Assembly: GCA_937927235.1 (NCBI GenBank)
Contig: CALBCM010000034.1
Coordinates: 1 to 10,205, forward strand
From: an uncultured Johnsonella sp.
GTDB taxonomy: Bacteria; Bacillota; Clostridia; Lachnospirales; Lachnospiraceae
Reading direction: 5' to 3'
Length of the DNA: 10,205 bases
Each line of letters opens with the position of its first letter. Position 1 is the first letter of the stretch. The translations under genes and the position numbers were made by a program. The notes under the pieces are model-generated. The model did not search any database, was not told the DNA's origin, and saw nothing but the letters and a program-made list of their open reading frames with translations. Of this stretch, positions 5,609 to 10,205 are shown one piece after another.

Positions 5609-7216
5609 TTAATTTTCTATATCTATTTCCATATTTATATTATTTAAAATATCTTCTTCCGATACATATTGAGTATTCGCTCTCTCATATTCATTTTCAA
5701 GCTTTGTCTTAAATTCGAACTCCCTGCCGTAGCTGAGCCTCGCCTTTTCCTTTATCAGCTCCAGATAGGCTTCCCTGCTTGCCCAGTTATAATAATCCTT
5801 TTGTGTAAATACTATATTCAGCATTTCTTTTCCGGCAGGCTCTATATAGGTGTCCCTGAAAAAAGGTCCTGCTGCACCTCCAAGCTCCTCAACAAGTCTG
5901 CTCCAGTCCTTTTTTAACATCATAAAATCTTCATATTCAGCCTTGGGAATTACTTTTTTTACAGGCTGTTTTTCAGCTCTTATATCACTGTCTGCATTTA
6001 CTGTAGTATTGACTGAGGTCTGTATACCGGGCAGAGAAATATTTGTATTATATTTCTGTAAAAATTTCTCGAAACGTTGTTCCAGGTCTGCAATTCTTTC
6101 AAATATTGCTTCTTTGTCAAAATCCATTTCCGGAGTACATAGCTTTATCAGTGCAATTTCAACTATAATTCTTTTGCTCTCACTAAACTTAAGACGATTT
6201 GCCAGTTCAGCAAAGCTTCTTATATATCTTATAAGTGCCGGCTTTGAAACTTCCGCTGCACAGCCTGACAAAATTTTGAGGTTTTCACTTGAGAGGTCAA
6301 TTATATCGCTGTAGGTGTCGGTAGATTTTATAATCAACAAATTTCTCAGATACCACATAAAATCTGTGACAAAGCGTCCCGCCTCCTTGCCCTGAATAAA
6401 AGCCTCACTCACAATATCCAATGCTTTTGCAGCATCAAAATTGATAACAGCTTCAAAAAGCCTGTTGAAAATACTGATATCAGCAGTCCCGAGTATTTCC
6501 AGCACATCCTCATAGCTTACTGCATTTCCCACATTAAATGACACACATTCATCTAAAAGACTAAGTGCATCCCTCATTGCACCATCTGCTCTTTTTGCAA
6601 TATATTCCATCGCTTTAGCTTCAATTTCAATTCCTTCTGCTTTACATAAAAAGCTTACTCGGGAAACTATCGCTTCAAGGCTTATTCGCCTTAAATCATA
6701 TCTTTGGCAGCGTGAAGTCACAGTTACCGGAATCTTATGAACCTCAGTTGTCGCAAGAATAAAAATTACATATTCAGGCGGCTCCTCAAGAGTTTTCAGC
6801 AGAGCATTAAAGGCTGAGGGTGAAATCATATGTACCTCATCTATAATAAATACCTTATATTTACCTGAAGTCGGCGGATAAATTGTCTGCTCCTTTATAG
6901 CTCTCATATCATCCACTCCGGTATTTGAAGCGGCATCCATTTCAATAACATTCATTGAAGCCTCATTCATTATACTAATACAGGCAGCACATTTATTGCA
7001 GGGCTCTCCATCAATAGGATTTTCACAGTTTACCGCCCTTGCCATAATTTTAGCAAGGCTGGTCTTGCCCGTTCCCCTCGTTCCGCAAAAAAGATATGCA
7101 TGAGCCGTCCTTCCGGACCTTACCTGATTTTTAAGCGCTCTGCAGACCGCTTCCTGACCGATTACTTCATTAAAAGCTTTAGGTCGCCATCTTCGGTACA
7201 AAGCAGTATAGGACAT
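5609..7216 (-). CDS. dnaX: DNA polymerase III subunit tau (clamp loader ATPase), possibly also gamma
   Basis: A 535-aa DnaX, the ATPase of the clamp loader that opens the beta ring and holds polymerase III together at the fork. Visible parts: the RRWRPKAFNEVIGQ start, Walker A GTRGTGKT (45-52), a zinc site with Cys64, Cys73, Cys76 and Cys79, Walker B VFIIDEVH (122-129, Asp126/Glu127), sensor 1 LATTE (154-158), the SRC arginine-finger motif (168-170), lid and collar domains to about 360, a Ser/Lys-rich linker around 390-425, and a tau-specific C-terminal domain (about 430-535). AAAGGG/AAAAGG precede the ATG. Two A-rich slippery heptamers fall in the linker and start of the C-terminal part, codons 420-421 and 435-436, each followed by a -1-frame stop. 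It is 38 bp downstream of the phosphofructokinase and 34 bp upstream of ybaB. Confidence 0.97.
   Translation of the reverse strand: MSYTALYRRWRPKAFNEVIGQEAVCRALKNQVRSGRTAHAYLFCGTRGTGKTSLAKIMARAVNCENPIDGEPCNKCAACISIMNEASMNVIEMDAASNTGVDDMRAIKEQTIYPPTSGKYKVFIIDEVHMISPSAFNALLKTLEEPPEYVIFILATTEVHKIPVTVTSRCQRYDLRRISLEAIVSRVSFLCKAEGIEIEAKAMEYIAKRADGAMRDALSLLDECVSFNVGNAVSYEDVLEILGTADISIFNRLFEAVINFDAAKALDIVSEAFIQGKEAGRFVTDFMWYLRNLLIIKSTDTYSDIIDLSSENLKILSGCAAEVSKPALIRYIRSFAELANRLKFSESKRIIVEIALIKLCTPEMDFDKEAIFERIADLEQRFEKFLQKYNTNISLPGIQTSVNTTVNADSDIRAEKQPVKKVIPKAEYEDFMMLKKDWSRLVEELGGAAGPFFRDTYIEPAGKEMLNIVFTQKDYYNWASREAYLELIKEKARLSYGREFEFKTKLENEYERANTQYVSEEDILNNINMEIDIEN
5909..5915 (-). other. candidate -1 frameshift heptamer A AAA AAG in dnaX
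   Basis: In the zero frame the codons are TTA AAA AAG GAC, so the heptamer A AAA AAG is correctly phased; it is the same heptamer used by E. coli dnaX. After a -1 slip the next codons give GLEQTC and then TGA (5891-5889), making a product of about 442 aa. No clear upstream Shine-Dalgarno-like stimulator; the only downstream hairpin I find is a weak 5-bp AGGTG/CACCT. Confidence 0.4.
5954..5960 (-). other. candidate -1 frameshift or transcript slippage run A AAA AAA in dnaX
   Basis: Seven A residues on the coding strand in the phase GTA AAA AAA GTA. A -1 slip gives SNSQG and then TGA (5939-5937), a product of about 426 aa that ends just after the collar domain and linker. A run of seven A is also a possible RNA polymerase slippage site. 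No stimulating structure is obvious. Confidence 0.35.
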
Positions 7217-7254
7217 ACCTTTTCCCTTTCTTTATTATATCCGGGCAATCCGGC

Positions 7255-8331
7255 TTATTTATCACCAAAACAGATTCCTATGCTCCTCGCCTCTTTTATA
7301 ATGGAAGCCTTGGGGTCCACCGTCTTTAATCTGCCGGCAGTTTCCGCAAGAGGAATGCTTGTAATCTCATCTCCTAAAACTGCGACCATCTTTCCGAATT
7401 CTCTCTCTTTATACAGCCGCACAGCCTTTGCACCGATTCGTGTTGAAAGTATTCTGTCAAACGGAGTAGGCGTGCCTCCTCTTTGTATATGTCCCGGCAC
7501 GGTCACTCTGACCTCCTGACCGGTCAGCTCCGCAATTTGTGCTCCTACCTCATAAGCAACTGAGGGATATTTTCTATTTTTTATTTTTTCTTTTTGTTCT
7601 CTCTTGGCGAGCTTGGCATTCTCCTTTGAAATCGCTCCTTCAGCTACTGCAAGTATTGAGAATTTTTTCCCCTGAAGCGTTCTCTCATTTATAGCACCGG
7701 TCACCACTCTTATATCATAGGGTATTTCAGGTATCAGGATTATATCGGCTCCCGAAGCTATCCCTGCATAAAGTGTCAGCCAGCCTACCTTATGACCCAT
7801 AACTTCAACTATAAACACTCTGCCGTGTGAAGCCGCCGTAGTATGTATATTGTCCAAAACCGCAGTAGCCATAGCTAAAGCACTGTGAAAGCCGAAGGTC
7901 ATTTCGGTGCCATAGAGGTCATTGTCAATAGTTTTTGGCAGTCCTATTATATTAAGCCCCTCTTCACTTAAAAGATTTGTGGTTTTTTGGCTTCCATTGC
8001 CGCCAAGCACAAAAAGACAGTCAAGCTTCAGACTCTTGTAATTTTTCTTCATTTCAGTGACCTTATCTATATCATCCGCTTCTATCACCTTCATAAGCTT
8101 AAACGGCTGCCTGCTTGTACCAAGCAGAGTACCTCCACGCATCAAAAGCCCGGAAAAGCCTTCCGGCTCCATTTTGATATAATCGCCTTTTATAAGTCCC
8201 TTATAACCGTCTTTAAAGCCGATTATTTCCACATCGTCATAATTATTATAAAGAGCCTTTGCCACTCCTCTCATAACTGCATTCAGTGCCTGACAGTCGC
8301 CTCCGCTGGTAAGTAATCCTACTCGACGCAT
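7255..8331 (-). CDS. 6-phosphofructokinase, mixed-substrate (PFK_mixed) type
   Basis: A 358-aa phosphofructokinase, phosphorylating fructose 6-phosphate to fructose 1,6-bisphosphate in glycolysis. Motifs: LTSGGDCQALNAVMRG (7-22), GGTLLGTSR (66-74), GGNGS (110-114), PKTIDND (132-138, with the catalytic aspartates), VEVMGHKVGW (175-184), PEIPYD (201-206), and HIQRGG plus FDR (281-293) for substrate phosphate. In the two positions that tell phosphate donors apart, it has Gly at the GGNGS site (ATP-like; PPi enzymes have Asp) and Lys in PKTIDND (PPi-like or atypical ATP). Family knowledge therefore favours ATP, but this is not certain. The ATG at 8331 is chosen because GGAGG ends 7 nt before it; an in-frame TTG at 8358 lies upstream of that site and would place it inside the gene. 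It heads the cluster, 38 bp before dnaX, with its own promoter. Confidence 0.93.
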   Translation of the reverse strand: MRRVGLLTSGGDCQALNAVMRGVAKALYNNYDDVEIIGFKDGYKGLIKGDYIKMEPEGFSGLLMRGGTLLGTSRQPFKLMKVIEADDIDKVTEMKKNYKSLKLDCLFVLGGNGSQKTTNLLSEEGLNIIGLPKTIDNDLYGTEMTFGFHSALAMATAVLDNIHTTAASHGRVFIVEVMGHKVGWLTLYAGIASGADIILIPEIPYDIRVVTGAINERTLQGKKFSILAVAEGAISKENAKLAKREQKEKIKNRKYPSVAYEVGAQIAELTGQEVRVTVPGHIQRGGTPTPFDRILSTRIGAKAVRLYKEREFGKMVAVLGDEITSIPLAETAGRLKTVDPKASIIKEARSIGICFGDK

Positions 8332-8338
8332 AAGCCCA

Positions 8339-8343
8339 CCTCC
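8339..8343 (-). promoter_or_regulatory. Shine-Dalgarno site that fixes the phosphofructokinase start
   Basis: GGAGG within AAAGGAGGTGG, 7 nt before the ATG at 8331. Near-perfect complementarity to the 16S 3' end and ideal spacing make the shorter protein the right one. Confidence 0.85.
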
Positions 8344-8370
8344 TTTATTGCTGTACAACCATTGTATATT

Positions 8371-8399
8371 AGTATAATATTAATTTATCTCTCTTACAA
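8371..8399 (-). promoter_or_regulatory. probable sigma-A promoter for phosphofructokinase-dnaX operon
   Basis: On the minus strand TTGTAA (8399-8394), a 17-bp spacer and TATACT (8376-8371), with the predicted start near 8364 and a leader of about 33 nt. It sits just downstream of the long SRP RNA terminator hairpin, so the operon would be transcribed independently. The -35 matches consensus at four of six bases. Confidence 0.55.
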
Positions 8400-8455
8400 G
8401 TAAAATGTTACATCCTTAATACTAAAGTATGTAGTTTTTATATAATTATATGTCT

Positions 8456-8519
8456 AAAAGGCTATAGAAATATCCAATACATTATAATTACAGTATTTTG
8501 AATATTTCTATAGCCTTTT
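8456..8519 (-). terminator. long hairpin terminator after the SRP RNA
   Basis: A perfect 18-bp inverted repeat: AAAAGGCTATAGAAATAT (8456-8473) and its complement at 8502-8519. Inside the 28-nt loop a further AATAC/GTATT pair (8476-8480 and 8493-8497) can extend it. On the minus strand the stem ends in CCTTTT then AGACA, a short U-run; on the plus strand it ends in CCTTTTTAAA. It begins about 12 nt after the SRP RNA 3' end and separates it from the phosphofructokinase promoter. Confidence 0.75.
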
Positions 8520-8531
8520 TAAACTATCTTT

Positions 8532-8796
8532 TTTCGTACATCCTGCTTTGAATGCCATCCATAAACGTTACCCAAACAGTTGACTCGGTGACGGCTGTCT
8601 TACGGCACATAAAAGCTCCTGCTTATTGCTGCTGCATTCCTGCCCTGACAAGGTTCACAGGGATCTATTGCGCAAGGACCCTCACGTCAGCATCACTTAT
8701 TTGGGGCAGCCTTACAGATGAACACCCTAGGCAGGATATCACCTCTGCTGAAGCGGATTGCAGATACAGGGCACCGCTATCTCCCCGGCTGTACGG
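8532..8796 (-). ncRNA. ffs: signal recognition particle RNA, large bacterial type with Alu domain
   Basis: About 265 nt, near the 271 nt of B. subtilis scRNA. The 5' part has the conserved Alu-domain sequence GCCGGGGAGATAGCGGTGCC (from about 8789), followed by CTGTATCTGCAATCCGCT. The Ffh-binding apical hairpin is present: GTCAGGGCAGGAATGCAGCAGC with a GGAA tetraloop at 8640-8637 closed by GCA/TGC, preceded by GTGAACCTT. The ends pair: CGTACA near the 5' end with TGTACG (8540-8535) near the 3' end. The RNA forms the SRP core with Ffh (and, in Bacillus, a histone-like protein on the Alu part) for co-translational targeting to the membrane. It lies upstream of the dnaX-recR block, as in other Firmicutes, but here the phosphofructokinase gene intervenes. 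The exact ends are inferred from pairing and the promoter. Confidence 0.95.
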
Positions 8797-8802
8797 ATTA
8801 CC

Positions 8803-8832
8803 AGTATAATGCCTTTTAGCTTAAGTTGTCAA
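8803..8832 (-). promoter_or_regulatory. SRP RNA promoter
   Basis: On the minus strand a perfect TTGACA (8832-8827), an 18-bp spacer and TATACT (8808-8803), with a start at about 8796, exactly where the conserved 5' strand of the RNA begins. The element is of the same strength class as the rRNA promoters in this window. Confidence 0.85.
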
Positions 8833-8961
8833 GTAAAATTCATCTATACTCCTGAAAGTTACTGTAAAAAACATTGACACTGGTTTAATATATGATTGCG
8901 AGACCCATGATTATGTCATCCTAAATAGAAATTATAGTCTTATCCATATCACACAAACTTT

Positions 8962-9003
8962 GTTAACGTAAGCGCTCAATAACTGAGTGCCTTGCTTGTT
9001 AAC
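8962..9003 (-). terminator. inverted repeat after the DUF11 protein gene, possible terminator
   Basis: Two GTTAAC sites (8962-8967 and 8998-9003) flank an imperfect stem: on the transcript AGGCACTCA, loop GTTAT, TGAGCGCTT, with one A-C mismatch and one G-U pair. It starts 1-2 bases after the stop codon. There is no proper U-tract, so intrinsic termination is doubtful. The rest of 8833-8961 shows no gene; one TTGACA at 8874 on the plus strand lacks a -10 at the right distance. Confidence 0.35.
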
Positions 9004-9004
9004 T

Positions 9005-10205
9005 TTATTTTGCAGTTGCTATCGGTACATTATCACATTTTCGATAGACTGTCACTTGCGCTTTACAATGAATAGTTAGCACATCAATTGCCGCAGCTGC
9101 GTTATTTTGAACCACCACTTTTTTACCACGTGGAAAAATTTTTTCATTGTCAGACAATTTTACTTTATAAGTAATTACTGCATCTTGTCCACCCGCATAA
9201 TCTCCAATATTAAAACCATTTTTAAATAAGTTATCTTTTTCTATACATCCATTTGGATAAGTATCATTATAAATTTTAGTCGTACCAGGCACATATTCCA
9301 TACCCTCACCCAATATATCATAGGCAACCACATTCCTTAAAATTGTTGTGCCGGTATTTCGAATATGAATTTTAAAGTCTAAAATTTCTCCAGGGACTGC
9401 ATCAATTTGCTGACGGTAATTACTAGCATTTTCTTTTGATACAGTTTTATTCATATCAAACCCAGCTTTATCAATTCTAATTTTAAAAGTAACATTTCCA
9501 GAATATTTTTCCCCACCAGGAAGAATTCCCCATCTATTATAACCTAAGAAAGTACCTCCCGCCTTGCCAAACAATGCTTCATCATCAATTAGTTTGTCCT
9601 TTAATGCTCCCATAGTATGTAATCTTACTGAGCCTCGTATATACCGCAAAGAAACAGTTTCATTAGTTTGAATGTAAGCTGTATCCCAGACTTTTTCTGG
9701 TTCTCCATTCGGTACACTAATCGTACCTTTAATCATTGCTGATTGACCCTTTGTAATAGTAGCTGGCAGATGATCCATCTTTAAACGTATACTCTGTGCA
9801 AAAGTCTTACCAGTATTATCATTGAAATTTGAGTCAGCGTTATTATGAAAGAATACATATACCTCATATTCCGCTCCCGGCTCTGCAATTACGTTATCAG
9901 AATATTTATCATCTGAGTTAACTTTTCTGATTCTAACGAAATTGCGTTCATCACCGAGTACCGGATTATCGGTAATTGAATTAATAGTCACATGATCAGC
10001 TCGATCTTGCCATGTGTATGTTGACCTTTCTGAACCCCATGTTGCAAACTTATAAGATTCATCTGCTCTAATCAAGTCAAGAGTCTGAGCCTGCACAGAT
10101 TTTTCTGAAGATATTTCATACTTTTCTGCAGTTGTTGTTTCCTCAATATTCGATAGAGTAAAATAATCATTGGCAAAAATATAAAATAAAAGGGAAGTGG
10201 CAAAA
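9005..10205 (-). CDS. secreted DUF11-domain surface-type protein, 5' end cut by the window
   Basis: The frame is open from the stop at 9005 to the window edge, giving 399 complete codons; the true start lies beyond 10205. Counting from the edge, the first residues (ATSLLFYIFA) look like the end of a signal-peptide hydrophobic core, followed by a Thr/Glu/Ser-rich stretch. Then comes a domain opening with TWGSERSTYTW and DHVTINSITDNPVLGDERNFV (about 54-90, split here), a beta-rich middle, and near 248-385 a DUF11-type domain with PGEILDFKIHIRNTG, NVVAYDILGEGMEYVPGT and IGDYAGGQDAVITYKVKL. The protein stops after VYRKCDNVPIATAK, without LPXTG, a C-terminal membrane helix or a basic tail, so it is probably released or held only by its N-terminus. 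A GTG at 10096 is in frame but has no good ribosome site and would cut off the signal, so I reject it as the start. Function unknown; such proteins are usually surface or adhesive. Confidence 0.75.
   Translation of the reverse strand, partial: FATSLLFYIFANDYFTLSNIEETTTAEKYEISSEKSVQAQTLDLIRADESYKFATWGSERSTYTWQDRADHVTINSITDNPVLGDERNFVRIRKVNSDDKYSDNVIAEPGAEYEVYVFFHNNADSNFNDNTGKTFAQSIRLKMDHLPATITKGQSAMIKGTISVPNGEPEKVWDTAYIQTNETVSLRYIRGSVRLHTMGALKDKLIDDEALFGKAGGTFLGYNRWGILPGGEKYSGNVTFKIRIDKAGFDMNKTVSKENASNYRQQIDAVPGEILDFKIHIRNTGTTILRNVVAYDILGEGMEYVPGTTKIYNDTYPNGCIEKDNLFKNGFNIGDYAGGQDAVITYKVKLSDNEKIFPRGKKVVVQNNAAAAIDVLTIHCKAQVTVYRKCDNVPIATAK

Noticed and set aside
5850..6314. 154-codon open frame on the plus strand
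   Set aside because: Lies wholly within dnaX on the opposite strand; no recognisable domain, no ribosome site, and composition fits antisense of DnaX.
7241..7253. CCGG-loop-CCGG hairpin between phosphofructokinase and dnaX as a terminator
   Set aside because: Only a 4-bp stem with no U-tract after it; the 38-bp gap and same direction suggest co-transcription.
8332..8358. Longer phosphofructokinase starting at TTG (8358)
   Set aside because: The extra nine residues would be encoded across the GGAGG ribosome site of the ATG at 8331, and known family members begin with the MRRVGLLTSGG-like strand.
8552..8809. 85-codon open frame on the plus strand over 8552-8809
   Set aside because: It is the complement of the SRP RNA, whose conserved Alu and apical motifs explain the sequence.
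8874..8896. Plus-strand TTGACA (8874) with TATGAT (8891) as a promoter
   Set aside because: The spacer is only 11 bp, too short for sigma-A, and no plus-strand gene follows.
9005..10096. DUF11 gene starting at the GTG at 10096
   Set aside because: The frame stays open to the window edge and the upstream codons look like the end of a signal peptide; there is no good ribosome site before the GTG.

Overview
The window looks like chromosomal DNA of a low-GC Firmicute, most likely a Lachnospiraceae member (Clostridium cluster XIVa). The evidence is the 5' end of the 16S rRNA, the large Bacillus/Clostridium-type SRP RNA with an Alu domain, the mixed-type clostridial phosphofructokinase, and the order dnaX-ybaB-recR followed by a TPR protein and CvpA. 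Genus cannot be fixed from this sequence. Every gene I can support lies on the minus strand, the same direction as the rRNA operon, so the whole segment is probably leading-strand. Layout is given below in the direction of transcription, from high to low coordinates. Right edge (9005-10205): the 3' part of a gene for a secreted surface-type protein with a DUF11 module, running off the window; it has no LPXTG sorting signal. Next (8532-8796): the SRP (4.5S/scRNA-type) RNA, about 265 nt, with its own strong sigma-A promoter and a long 18-bp hairpin that separates it from what follows. Then comes a probable operon (8331 down to 1262): mixed-type 6-phosphofructokinase, dnaX (clamp loader tau), ybaB/ebfC (nucleoid-associated protein), recR (recombination mediator), an 871-aa protein with TPRs, an acidic repetitive linker and a degenerate AAA+-like module, and a CvpA-family membrane protein. 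Gaps are 38 bp or less, and the last two genes overlap by 4 bp (ATGA). An AU-rich hairpin plus U-tract ends the cluster. Left part: a lone hexapeptide-repeat acetyltransferase (471-1022) with a leader of about 180 nt that contains a possible 18-codon upstream ORF. After it come tandem TTGACA-type rRNA promoters and the first 62 nt of 16S rRNA. How the genes fit together: dnaX, ybaB and recR form the widespread DNA replication/repair block, here joined to a glycolytic gene upstream and a lineage-specific TPR/CvpA envelope pair downstream. Most of the window is ordinary core genome. The points most worth a second look are two -1 slippery heptamers (A AAA AAA and A AAA AAG) in the dnaX linker, each with a -1-frame stop shortly after, which could make a gamma-like short subunit, and the multi-part TPR/pseudo-AAA+ protein translationally coupled to CvpA. 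I see no CRISPR array, insertion sequence, phage or obvious defence system.
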